Source: Acidimicrobiaceae bacterium (lineage in GTDB: Bacteria > Actinomycetota > Acidimicrobiia > Acidimicrobiales > RAAP-2). Taken from it: a stretch of DNA of 6,043 nucleotides. This document shows, piece after piece, positions 1 to 5,957 of the stretch (positions are counted from its first letter, which is position 1; each line of letters starts with the position of its first letter). The notes under the pieces were generated by a model. That model worked only from the letters and a program-made list of their open reading frames with translations, had not been told where the DNA came from and made no database searches. The stretch spans positions 1 to 6,043 of the forward strand of contig PMFY01000469.1 of assembly GCA_003157945.1 (NCBI GenBank), given 5' to 3'. The position numbers and the translations under genes are program-made.

Positions 1-382
1 CGTCGATGCCGAGGTGGTCGAGCAGTGCGACGACATGGTCCGCGTAGGTGTCCATCCGGTGGAAGGACGCCCGCTGCGGCCGGGCCGACAACCCGTGTCC
101 GGGGAGGTCGAGGAGTATGACGCGGTTGCCCTTCGCCGCCAGGTCGGACGCCAGACGGCGGTTCATGTTGGCGTCCATGAGGATGCCGTGCAGGAAGACC
201 AGCACGCGCGGCCCGGAGCCGTGGACCTCGTAGTACATCTCGAGGTTGTCGTGGACGAACTGCCCGACTTCGTACGGGGCGGCCGACCCCGGGTTGTCGT
301 CGGGCAGGTCCTTCGGTGCGCGTAGGACCCGACTCGGCTTCGAGGCGGGGGTCTTAGATCGTGGTGCCCCGTTCGTTCCCAT
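1..382 (-). CDS. Alpha/beta hydrolase, partial (C-terminus beyond left edge)
   Basis: This is the first 127 residues of an alpha/beta-hydrolase-fold protein, read from 382 down to the window edge. After a basic, proline-rich, probably disordered stretch of about 35 residues comes a core strand with VLVFLHG at residues 60-66. The HG there supplies the oxyanion-hole region. Next is LLDLPGHGLSARP at residues 90-102, the classic strand-4 and loop signature of this fold, then a helix (YADHVVALLDHLGID) that normally leads into the nucleophile elbow. The catalytic Ser, acid and His lie outside the window, so substrate cannot be guessed. ATG at 382 is the only standard in-frame start before Met49, although TTG at 391 is possible. 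Ribosome-binding signal is weak (GGA four bases upstream). The start lies 29 bp inside the 3' end of the upstream amidase gene, which suggests co-transcription and perhaps translational coupling. Fold assignment is firm; function is unknown. Confidence 0.88.
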   Translation of the reverse strand, partial: MGTNGAPRSKTPASKPSRVLRAPKDLPDDNPGSAAPYEVGQFVHDNLEMYYEVHGSGPRVLVFLHGILMDANMNRRLASDLAAKGNRVILLDLPGHGLSARPQRASFHRMDTYADHVVALLDHLGID

Positions 383-1220
383 GCGATCCAACGTAGGCCG
401 CGGGTCGCCGATTCGCCAGCACCGGCAGGCGCGAACGCACGTCGACCAGGAAGTCGAGGTCGAGGTCGGCGATGACGACACCGGGTGTGGCGTCGGTGCG
501 TTCGGCGAGAACGGTGCCCCACGGATCGACCACCATCGAGTGGCCGTGACAACGAGGCATGCCGGGCGGGAGCTCGCCGACCTGGCCCGCGCCGATGACG
601 AAGATCTGGTCCTCGACCGCCCGCGCCCGCAGCAGCAGCTCCCAGTGGGCGGGACCGGTGGCCGCGGTGAAGGCGGCCGGAACCGTCACCACCGTCGCCC
701 CCTGCAGCGTGAGCATGCGGTAGAGCTCGGGGAAGCGGACGTCGTAGCAGAGGGAGAGTCCGAGGACCGTCGCCCGCCCTCCGCTGGCTCCCCCGAGCGG
801 GGCAACCACGGCCTCGTCCCCCGGGACGATGGTGTCCGACTCCCGGAATGCGACACCTTCGAGGGCGACGTCGAAGAGGTGGATCTTCCGATAGACGGCG
901 AGCGTGGCGCCGTCCGGGCCCACGAGGCAGCTGGTGTTGGCCAACTTGCCGTCCGACCTGCCCGTCCGTTCCGGAAAGCTCCCGGCCACCAGATGGATTC
1001 CGAGGCGGGCGGCGGTCGAAGCCGCCCAGGCCAGTGTCGGTCCGTCGAGGGGCTCGGCGCCGGCCCGCAGCACGTCGGGCCTACCGGCGACCGAGAAGTA
1101 CTCCGGGAGCACGACCAGGGTGGCCCCGTCAGCGGCGGCCTCGTCCACGAGGTGGCCGGCCGCGGACAGATTGGCCTCCCGGTCGGCTCCGGCCGTCGTC
1201 TGGATGGCGGCGACGCGCAT
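354..1220 (-). CDS. Carbon-nitrogen hydrolase, Nit1/Nit2-type amidase
   Basis: A 288-residue cytosolic amidase of the nitrilase superfamily, close to the family's usual length. The Glu-Lys-Cys triad is visible: Glu40 in VVLPEYF, Lys112 in YRKIHLFD and Cys158 in LCYDVRFPE. Supporting family motifs are GPAHWELLLRARAVEDQ at 189-205 and HGHSMVVDPWG at 225-235. The KIHLFD plus CYDVRFPE combination is typical of the Nit branch, whose characterised members hydrolyse omega-amides of 2-oxo acids (alpha-ketoglutaramate) or deaminated glutathione. Assigning either substrate here is inference, and true nitrile hydrolysis is less likely. The start at MRVAAIQ matches family N-termini; a longer reading to 1376 would run into the divergent gene and is rejected. 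No Shine-Dalgarno is seen, but a TACCCT hexamer (1231-1226) lies just upstream, so a leaderless mRNA is possible. The stop codon lies inside the following hydrolase gene. Confidence 0.93.
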   Translation of the reverse strand: MRVAAIQTTAGADREANLSAAGHLVDEAAADGATLVVLPEYFSVAGRPDVLRAGAEPLDGPTLAWAASTAARLGIHLVAGSFPERTGRSDGKLANTSCLVGPDGATLAVYRKIHLFDVALEGVAFRESDTIVPGDEAVVAPLGGASGGRATVLGLSLCYDVRFPELYRMLTLQGATVVTVPAAFTAATGPAHWELLLRARAVEDQIFVIGAGQVGELPPGMPRCHGHSMVVDPWGTVLAERTDATPGVVIADLDLDFLVDVRSRLPVLANRRPAAYVGSHGNERGTTI

Positions 1221-1250
1221 GTCACAGGGTAGGCCCCGATCGGGCACAAT
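1221..1250 (+). promoter_or_regulatory. Putative promoter for the 1306 hydrolase gene, with a palindrome in its spacer
   Basis: GTCACA at 1221-1226 (4 of 6 to the -35 consensus) and CACAAT at 1245-1250 (4 of 6 to the -10 consensus) are 18 bp apart and face the plus-strand gene. Most of the spacer's right half is a perfect 10-bp palindrome, CCCGATCGGG (1235-1244), which abuts the -10 box and could be an operator. The predicted transcript would start near 1257, leaving a leader of about 50 nt with a Shine-Dalgarno. Assigned by eye from consensus matches only. Confidence 0.4.
1226..1231 (-). promoter_or_regulatory. Possible -10 element for a leaderless amidase transcript
   Basis: Read on the minus strand, TACCCT (a TANNNT-type -10) ends five bases before the ATG at 1220. 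Actinobacterial leaderless promoters place such a hexamer about six bases before the first base of the start codon. The gene also lacks any Shine-Dalgarno. There is no good -35 box. Suggestive only. Confidence 0.25.
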
Positions 1251-1305
1251 GACCCCCGGCGGCGACCCGGCCCGACCGGGACCGCCCCCCGAGGAAGAGA
1301 GCGCC

Positions 1306-2553
1306 GTGTCCTTCGAAGACTCCGATGTCGTCCGCAGTGCCGTCCGGGTGGAGGGATTCCGGGACGATGAGTTCAATTACCAGCTGATCCGCGCCCTGGG
1401 CGTCGCCGACTACGGCGGCTCGACGGTGGGGGAGTGCCTGGCCGTGGTGGCCGAGATCGCCGACGGCAGTCCGGTGAGCTGGACCCGGGCGTTCGAGCGG
1501 CTGGCCCAACGGGTGGAGGCCCAGGGGCGGGCCTGCCTGGCGGCGGGACGTCGCGTGAGTGGACGTGATCACCTGCTCCGGGCGTCGACCTACTACCGCA
1601 CGGCGGAGTACTACGGCGGTGGTGGTCCCGGCGGGGTCGACGCCGGCGCCCGTAGCCAGTCCTGCTTCCTCGAGGCGGCGACGCTGCTCGATCCGCCGGT
1701 CGAGCCGTTCGACGTGCCGTTCGACGGGGGAACGCTCCCGGGGTACCTGGTGCGTCCCGCCGCCGGGGTGGCCACCGAGGGCCCGCGGCCGACCCTCGTC
1801 TGTGTGGGCGGATTCGACTCGAGCGCCGAGGAGCTCTACTTCCAGCTGGGTGCGCCTGGCGCCGAGCGTGGATGGAACGTCTTCGTCTTCGACGGACCCG
1901 GTCAGCTCGGATGTATGCGCACGAACCCGGGCCTCACGTTCCGGCCCGACTACGAGGTGCCGATCGCCGCGGTACTCGACGCCGTCACCGCACTGGCCCA
2001 GGTCGACGCCGAGCGGGTGGCCCTCGCAGGCCAGAGCTTCGGTTCGTACTTCGCGGCCCGCTCCGCCGCCACGGACCTCCGGGTCTGCGCGCTGGTGGCG
2101 AATCCACCGGTTGTCGACATGGGTCGCTACATGGAGGCATGGGTCGGGACCGACGTCTACCGGATGACGCGCGACATCCGCCCCGCAGACGTGACCGGAG
2201 TTCCCGAGGACCTGATGCCCCGCCAGATGCAGTGGGGGATCGAAGCCATCTGCACCCGGTTCGGTGTGCCGTCCTTCCACGCCTGGCGGGACGCCATGGA
2301 GGCCTATCGCCTGGGCGACCTGCTCGGTGCCATCTCCTGTCCGGTCCTGGCACTGGTCGGTGAGCGCGAAGGAGCCGAGCCCCGGGCCCAGTTCGACGCG
2401 CTGGTGTCCGGCGTCACCGGACCGGTGACCTCACGGGTGTTCCGCCCGGCCGACGGAGCATCGGCCCACTGCCAATCGGACAACCTACGGCTGTCCGCCC
2501 AGGTCACGTTCGACTGGCTGGAGGACGAACTGGGTGCTTCGACCATGCGCTGA
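1306..2553 (+). CDS. Alpha/beta hydrolase with N-terminal cap domain, FrsA/Ayg1-like
   Basis: A 415-residue two-part hydrolase. Residues 1 to about 130 form a mainly helical N-terminal domain (FNYQLIRALGVADYGGS near 23-39, YYRTAEYY at 96-103). The catalytic core starts near 135 with a strand leading into LVCVGGFDSSAEELYF (164-179), the oxyanion-hole segment. VFVFDGPGQ follows at 192-200. The nucleophile elbow is GQSFG with Ser244, and the likely catalytic His is His388 in GASAHCQ. The acid after strand 7 is probably a Glu in GEREG (353 or 355). This layout matches the FrsA/DUF1100-like group that includes 2,6-dihydroxypseudooxynicotine hydrolase and fungal Ayg1, which cleave C-C or ester-like bonds; the actual substrate is unknown. 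GTG at 1306 is chosen because GAGGAAGAG lies about 10 bases upstream. An in-frame ATG at 1249 would overlap the proposed -10 box and add a low-complexity Pro/Gly tail. No signal peptide, so cytosolic. Confidence 0.88.
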   Translation: MSFEDSDVVRSAVRVEGFRDDEFNYQLIRALGVADYGGSTVGECLAVVAEIADGSPVSWTRAFERLAQRVEAQGRACLAAGRRVSGRDHLLRASTYYRTAEYYGGGGPGGVDAGARSQSCFLEAATLLDPPVEPFDVPFDGGTLPGYLVRPAAGVATEGPRPTLVCVGGFDSSAEELYFQLGAPGAERGWNVFVFDGPGQLGCMRTNPGLTFRPDYEVPIAAVLDAVTALAQVDAERVALAGQSFGSYFAARSAATDLRVCALVANPPVVDMGRYMEAWVGTDVYRMTRDIRPADVTGVPEDLMPRQMQWGIEAICTRFGVPSFHAWRDAMEAYRLGDLLGAISCPVLALVGEREGAEPRAQFDALVSGVTGPVTSRVFRPADGASAHCQSDNLRLSAQVTFDWLEDELGASTMR

Positions 2554-2646
2554 GGTCGGTGGGCCGAGGGGTGAGGCGTGGAGCCGGGGGCCTGAAACCG
2601 GCGGGTGGAGGGCTGCGGTGTGCTGCCGGCGGGCCGAGCCCGGTGG
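2554..2646. other. Convergent intergenic gap, no clear terminator
   Basis: This 93-bp G-rich gap lies between two convergent stop codons. Short GC stems can be drawn, such as GCCGG/CCGGC spanning roughly 2592-2611 and CGGGC/GCCCG around 2629-2641. None is followed by a T run on either strand, so I cannot call an intrinsic terminator. Termination of both flanking genes presumably occurs here by other means. Confidence 0.4.
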
Positions 2647-3495
2647 TCAGTCGGGATGCGTCGCCAACGCCGCGGCCAGGGCGGCCGTCCCCCCGTCGCC
2701 GACGTTCTCGCGGACACCGACGAGCGCCGTGACGGAGGCCCATCCGTGCTCCACGAGGGCGGCGTCCGAGTCGGGCTCGAGTTCGGCACGCTCCTTCAGT
2801 CGATCGGCGTCGTCACCCACCCCCCGCATGGCCAGCACGATGGCCCCTCCGGTCCGGTCGACGGGCGTGCCGTCGACCGGGAGCGGAGTGTGCTCGGGGC
2901 GTACCGCCCGGATGAGGCCGACACGCCCGAGTGTGCCGTGCCGGAGCCCCTTCAGCTCGGCGGGACGCACCGCCGGCACGTTGAGGTTGAGGACGGTGGC
3001 GGGTTCGGCGTCGGCCAGCACGGGGACGATCTTGCACGCCAGGCCCACGGCCGTCTCCCAGAATTCCGGTTCCGTCGCCCAGGCGATGCTGACCGCCAGC
3101 CCGCGCACACCGAACTGGGCGCCGGTGAGGGCAGCACCGACGGTGCCGGAGTGGAGCGCCGATCGACCGGCGTTGATGCCGTGATTGATGCCCGAGACCA
3201 CGAGGTCCGGTTTCGGCCCGAACCCCTCGATGCAGGCGAGGATGACCGAGAGGGCCGGCGATCCCTCGATGCCGTAGGTCGGCACGTCTCCGAGGCCCGG
3301 GATGTCGACGTGCTCGTACGGGATCGATTCGCGTTCGTACACCGGCCCGACGGCGGCACTGGCACCGCTGTGATCGGTGAGCGGCGCCACCACCACGAGC
3401 TCGTGCTCGTGGCCGAAGGCGGCGTGGAGCCCACGTGCGAGCGCAGCGATCCCAGGTGCGAAAACTCCGTCGTCGTTGGTGATCAGGATGCGCAT
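2647..3495 (-). CDS. surE: 5'/3'-nucleotidase SurE
   Basis: A 282-residue SurE-family phosphatase, a cytosolic metal-dependent enzyme that removes phosphate from nucleoside 5'- and 3'-monophosphates and, in some species, short polyphosphate. The N-terminus MRILITNDDG carries the metal-binding Asp8 and Asp9. The loop APLTDHSGAS supplies Ser43, and SGINHG supplies Asn104. These four positions match the metal site known in the family (Asp, Asp, Ser, Asn), and VFAPGI at 11-16 is also characteristic. The length is slightly above the common 245-260 residues, with extra length in the C-terminal half. ATG at 3495 gives exactly the conserved N-terminus. Its Shine-Dalgarno is weak (GGA about 11-13 bases upstream). 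The gene is monocistronic as far as can be seen, convergent with the hydrolase on its downstream side and divergent from the epimerase. In enterobacteria surE is linked to stress and stationary-phase survival; here that role is inference. Confidence 0.95.
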   Translation of the reverse strand: MRILITNDDGVFAPGIAALARGLHAAFGHEHELVVVAPLTDHSGASAAVGPVYERESIPYEHVDIPGLGDVPTYGIEGSPALSVILACIEGFGPKPDLVVSGINHGINAGRSALHSGTVGAALTGAQFGVRGLAVSIAWATEPEFWETAVGLACKIVPVLADAEPATVLNLNVPAVRPAELKGLRHGTLGRVGLIRAVRPEHTPLPVDGTPVDRTGGAIVLAMRGVGDDADRLKERAELEPDSDAALVEHGWASVTALVGVRENVGDGGTAALAAALATHPD

Positions 3496-3733
3496 GGCGG
3501 CGGAGTCCGTTCGTCGGATGTCGCGCGGGCGACCTCCGCCATCAGCGGCGTCAACCCGTCGCGAAGGGTGCTCGGCGGGCCGGTGCGGCCTCGTCGCCTA
3601 CCATACCGGGCGACGTCGGCGACCGGACCCCGACCACGGCACCGGACCGCCGGTAGCCGGCTCTTCCCCACGGCACCACGCACCCCGACCCGGGCACCCT
3701 GCGGACACCCCGTGGCCGACCTGCGAGGACTTC
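3496..3733. other. Divergent intergenic region between surE and the epimerase gene
   Basis: A 238-bp gap that must hold the start signals for both divergent genes. The only AT-richer spot is around 3599-3607. It reads TACCAT on the plus strand and TATGGT (3605-3600) on the minus strand, each a 4 of 6 match to a -10 box, but neither has a recognisable -35. There is also a perfect GCCGG-TAG-CCGGC hairpin (3649-3661) and a 10-bp direct repeat CCACGGCACC (3634-3643 and 3668-3677). No tRNA or small gene was recognised. Confidence 0.4.
3725..3729 (+). promoter_or_regulatory. Ribosome binding site deciding the epimerase start
   Basis: GAGGA sits just upstream of ATG 3734 at suitable spacing. The reading frame is open far upstream without family similarity, so this site is the main reason for choosing this start. 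Confidence 0.6.
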
Positions 3734-4687
3734 ATGCACCCACCACTCCCACCGCCCGATCAGCGTCCCGCCGAGACCACGGCGGCCACCGGCGACCAGT
3801 GGGTCATCGGCCACGGCCACCAGCGGGCGATCGTGACCGAGGTAGGCGCCACGCTCCGCAGCTTCACCCTCGGCGACCGGGCCGTGATCCAGGGTTTCGG
3901 CCCCGACGAGTGGAGCCACGGAGGCCGTGGCCAGATCCTGGCACCGTGGCCCAACCGGTTGGGCGACGGTGCCTACGAGTTTGGCGACGTGTCGGCGCAG
4001 GCCCCCCTGAACGAGATCGAGCGCCACAACGCGATCCACGGGCTGGTGCGGTGGCAGCCGTGGCGGATGACGGGCCGGGCGCAGAACCGGGTCAGCCTCC
4101 GCTGCGAACTGCGCCCGTCTCCGGCGTACCCGTTCGCACTCCGCCTCGACGTCGAGTACCGGCTCGGTCGTGAGGGCCTGTCGGTCACGACGGACGCCGA
4201 GAACATCGGCGATGTCGACCTGCCGTTCGGTCTCGGCTTCCATCCCTATCTCGGTGTCGGAACGACCACCGTCGACCAGACCCGCCTCCGCGTGCCCGCC
4301 GGCCGACGCCTCCTCGCCGACGAGCGCGGGCTGCCGACCGGATCGGCGGCGGTGACCGATACCGAATTCGACCTGCGGAACGGCCGCCCCATCGGGGTCA
4401 CCCGGCTCGACACCGCCTACTGCGACCTCGTCCGGGACGGCGACGGACGGGTTCGGGTGGACGTCGACCATCCGGACGGGACCGCGGGAGCCACGCTCTG
4501 GGCGGACGACCGGTTCCCCTACCTCATGGTGTTCACCGGTGACACGCTGGACCCCGAGGTACGCCGCACGGCGCTCGCCGTCGAGCCCATGACCTGCCCG
4601 CCTGACGCGTTCCGCTCCGGAACCGATGTGACGGTCCTGCGGCCGGGCGGCCGGTGGACGGGGGTCTGGGGCATCGCTCCCCGCTGA
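3734..4687 (+). CDS. Aldose 1-epimerase family protein (galactose mutarotase-like)
   Basis: A 317-residue protein of the aldose 1-epimerase fold, which interconverts alpha and beta anomers of free sugars in the cytosol. Key family residues are present in order: Arg75 in PWPNRLGDGAYEF, His102 in NAIHGLVRW, the catalytic acid His170 in GLGFHPYLG, Asp226 in RLDTAYCDL and the catalytic base Glu284 in LAVEPMTCPPDAF. The motif set (APWPNR, IHG, FHPY, VEPMT.PPDAF) resembles the YihR-type branch, so the sugar is not necessarily galactose. ATG at 3734 is chosen for a good Shine-Dalgarno (GAGGA about five bases upstream) and because the frame upstream reads as low-complexity arginine/proline sequence. 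The first 20 residues are Pro-rich and probably disordered. It stands alone, with no sugar kinase or transporter beside it in the window. Confidence 0.93.
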   Translation: MHPPLPPPDQRPAETTAATGDQWVIGHGHQRAIVTEVGATLRSFTLGDRAVIQGFGPDEWSHGGRGQILAPWPNRLGDGAYEFGDVSAQAPLNEIERHNAIHGLVRWQPWRMTGRAQNRVSLRCELRPSPAYPFALRLDVEYRLGREGLSVTTDAENIGDVDLPFGLGFHPYLGVGTTTVDQTRLRVPAGRRLLADERGLPTGSAAVTDTEFDLRNGRPIGVTRLDTAYCDLVRDGDGRVRVDVDHPDGTAGATLWADDRFPYLMVFTGDTLDPEVRRTALAVEPMTCPPDAFRSGTDVTVLRPGGRWTGVWGIAPR

Positions 4688-4769
4688 TCCGAACGGAACC
4701 CTCCGCCGGTCGCAGGCCGGGCCACGGCAAGGGCTGCGGACCCCGGGCGACGGCACCGGAAAGCTGCAC

Positions 4770-4799
4770 CGGGTGGCGGAAGCGGGTGGCGGAAGCGGG
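4770..4799. repeat. 13-bp tandem direct repeat
   Basis: CGGGTGGCGGAAG occurs twice head to tail (4770-4782 and 4783-4795) and a third copy begins with CGGG at 4796. It lies in the non-coding gap after the epimerase gene, about 60 bp before the next promoter. Function unknown; replication slippage could account for it. Confidence 0.8.
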
Positions 4800-4860
4800 C
4801 AGGGAGAAGCTGCGCAACGCCCGGTGCGCCCACGATTCCGCAGGTCGTCGGCGCTAATGA

Positions 4861-4889
4861 TTGACACTCGGCCCGTGTTCGGCCACGAT
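4861..4889 (+). promoter_or_regulatory. Promoter of the secreted Ig-like protein gene
   Basis: A perfect TTGACA -35 box (4861-4866) is followed after 17 bp by CACGAT (4884-4889, 3 of 6 to the -10 consensus). This points to a housekeeping-sigma promoter starting near 4896 and giving a leader of about 70 nt before GTG 4965. The spacer contains ACAC...GTGT dyad symmetry (4864-4878) that begins inside the -35 box, and a repeated GGCC. The gene therefore looks independently transcribed rather than part of an operon with the epimerase. Confidence 0.6.
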
Positions 4890-4912
4890 GACGGGCATCT
4901 AGCGTGATCCGA

Positions 4913-4940
4913 AGGGATTCCCGAGTCCGACGGGAGCCCT
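4913..4940 (+). promoter_or_regulatory. Leader hairpin upstream of the secreted protein gene
   Basis: AGGG (4913-4916) pairs with CCCT (4937-4940), and inside it TCCCG (4919-4923) pairs with CGGGA (4931-4935). This gives nine base pairs broken by a 2x1 internal loop and capped by a 7-nt loop. It lies within the predicted transcript, 24 nt before the start codon and just ahead of the Shine-Dalgarno. It has no T run, so it is more likely an mRNA stability or translation element than a terminator. It does not match any riboswitch class I recognise. Confidence 0.45.
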
Positions 4941-4947
4941 CGCGACC

Positions 4948-4968
4948 ATGAGGGGAAGGCCAACGTGA
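4948..4968 (+). other. Six-codon upstream reading frame overlapping the GTG start
   Basis: ATG at 4948 opens a frame of six codons (M-R-G-R-P-T) that stops at TGA 4966-4968. The stop overlaps the GTG start of the secreted-protein gene (4965-4967) in the arrangement GTGA. The frame contains the downstream gene's Shine-Dalgarno (GGGGAAGG, 4952-4959). Such a layout could couple translation, but an ATG this close upstream can also arise by chance, and its own ribosome site (GGGAG, 4932-4936) is buried in the hairpin. Confidence 0.25.
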
Positions 4969-5774
4969 CGCGAATCATCCGCAGTTCCCTGGTCGGCGCG
5001 GTCCTGGCCACCGCCACGATCGGTGTCTCGGCAGTCGCCGCCGTGCCCGCGTACGCGGACGGGGCGACCCCGACGAGTCTGTCGGTGACCGGGAGCCAGA
5101 CGGCCGTGGCGACCGGCAGGCCCGTCTCATTCCTTGCGGTCCTGACGCCTGCCGAGGTCGGCAAGGAGAAGATCCGCGGTTCGGTCGACTTCACCATCAC
5201 GGGCAGGGACGGGAGCACCGTCTCCTGCGGCAAGGTCACCTCGCTGACCAAGGACGGGATGTCACGCTGCATCGTCGCTCCGGGTACCTTGCTCGCCGGC
5301 AGCGCCCCCTACGCCATCGTGGCATCGTACGCCGGGTCGCCGAGCGGGACGTTCGGTCCGAGCTCCGGCTCGACGACCCTCGGCGTCACCACGGCCAGGA
5401 CCCGGGTGAAGGTCAGCCTCGGGGGCAAGATCGTCAGCGGCGCGGCCACCACGGTGGTGGCCAAGGTCATCTCCGGGCTGGCCAACCCGCTCATCTCCGG
5501 AACGGTCGTCTTCACCGTCTCGTCGGAGTACCACACGAGTGGTGTCGTCGTGCGCTGCAGTGGGGATGTGGTGCCGCCACCCGCCTCGAACAACATCGTG
5601 ACCCTGACCGGGCAGACGGCCACCTGCAACCTTCCCGCCGGCTGGATGACCGTTCCGAAGGTCTCCGGCGCCAACCCGAGGCCGTCGGGCGCCTGGTCCA
5701 TCTCGGCCGTGTACAACGGCAACGACAGCTTCCTGCCGTCCTACATCACCAAGAAGGGTCGGGCCAGGTCCTAG
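4965..5774 (+). CDS. Secreted protein with two Ig-like modules
   Basis: A 269-residue exported protein of unknown function. Residues 1-31 are a typical Sec signal peptide: Arg at 3 and 6, a hydrophobic core LVGAVLATATIGVSAVAAV, and an Ala-Tyr-Ala cleavage site before Asp32. The mature part has two similar beta-rich units, about 35-142 and 143-265. Each follows the bacterial Ig-like (Big_3_5-type) pattern: a Thr/Val-rich first strand, then G-x-V-x-F-T-(I/V) (72-78 and 179-185), then a late strand ending ASYAGS or AVYNGNDSF. Each unit holds exactly two cysteines (Cys88/Cys102 and Cys198/Cys221), suggesting one disulfide per unit outside the cell. There is no transmembrane anchor, LPXTG or catalytic motif, and the tail is basic (KKGRARS). 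GTG 4965 is supported by GGGGAAGG five bases upstream. Likely a surface-associated or released binding or structural protein; that role is inference. Confidence 0.85.
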   Translation: MTRIIRSSLVGAVLATATIGVSAVAAVPAYADGATPTSLSVTGSQTAVATGRPVSFLAVLTPAEVGKEKIRGSVDFTITGRDGSTVSCGKVTSLTKDGMSRCIVAPGTLLAGSAPYAIVASYAGSPSGTFGPSSGSTTLGVTTARTRVKVSLGGKIVSGAATTVVAKVISGLANPLISGTVVFTVSSEYHTSGVVVRCSGDVVPPPASNNIVTLTGQTATCNLPAGWMTVPKVSGANPRPSGAWSISAVYNGNDSFLPSYITKKGRARS

Positions 5775-5871
5775 AAGGTCCCCAGGAGCACCGGTCAGGG
5801 CGCGACTCCTCCTCCACGCCCGTTGCGGTTCCGGGGGCGTCGATCCGGTGGCCGGAGTAGTGGCGCTGCCG

Positions 5872-5908
5872 GGGTCAGGACGGATCAAGTCGATCCGGGA
5901 GCGGACCC
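5872..5908. repeat. Nested inverted repeat
   Basis: GGGTC (5872-5876) pairs with GACCC (5904-5908). Inside it CGGATC (5881-5886) pairs perfectly with GATCCG (5892-5897) around a 5-nt loop. The two stems are separated by internal loops of four and six bases. It lies about 100 bp after the secreted-protein stop codon and has no T run. It could be an RNA structure in the 3' region, an operator for a gene to the right, or chance in GC-rich DNA. Confidence 0.35.
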
Positions 5909-5933
5909 GGGTGACCGGACGGCGGCCGGCGAC

Positions 5934-5957
5934 GGTGGCGGTGGCGGTGGCGGTGGC
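5934..5957. repeat. GGTGGC hexamer repeat, four copies
   Basis: Four exact GGTGGC units run head to tail at 5934-5939, 5940-5945, 5946-5951 and 5952-5957. Because the unit is six bases it keeps every frame open: poly-Gly or Val-Ala on the plus strand, Ala-Thr on the minus strand. If coding, it would be a flexible linker; if not, a slippage-prone microsatellite. Confidence 0.85.

Noticed and set aside
246..1232. Long open plus-strand frame opposite the amidase gene
   Set aside because: It lies antisense to a complete Nit-family gene with its catalytic triad, and its translation is low-complexity charged sequence. It is a GC-rich shadow.
1221..1376. N-terminal extension of the amidase to a start at 1376
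   Set aside because: The extra 52 residues are Ser/Pro/Gly-rich, cross the divergent promoter and enter the hydrolase gene. The family N-terminus MRVAAIQ begins at 1220.
3496..3733. Possible tRNA or small RNA in the surE-epimerase gap
   Set aside because: No T-loop consensus, CCA end or cloverleaf arms could be found. Only a 5-bp hairpin is present.
2605..4173. 522-residue plus-strand frame across surE
   Set aside because: It is antisense to surE with its intact metal-site residues, then turns into Arg/Pro-rich sequence inside the epimerase gene in the wrong frame.
3551..5272. 573-residue minus-strand open frame opposite the epimerase gene
   Set aside because: It covers a well-conserved epimerase gene, an intergenic gap and part of the secreted-protein gene in one antisense frame, and shows no family motif.
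5784..5810. AGGAG/CTCCT inverted repeat as terminator of the secreted-protein gene
   Set aside because: Five pairs with a 17-nt loop and no T run is too weak to call a terminator.
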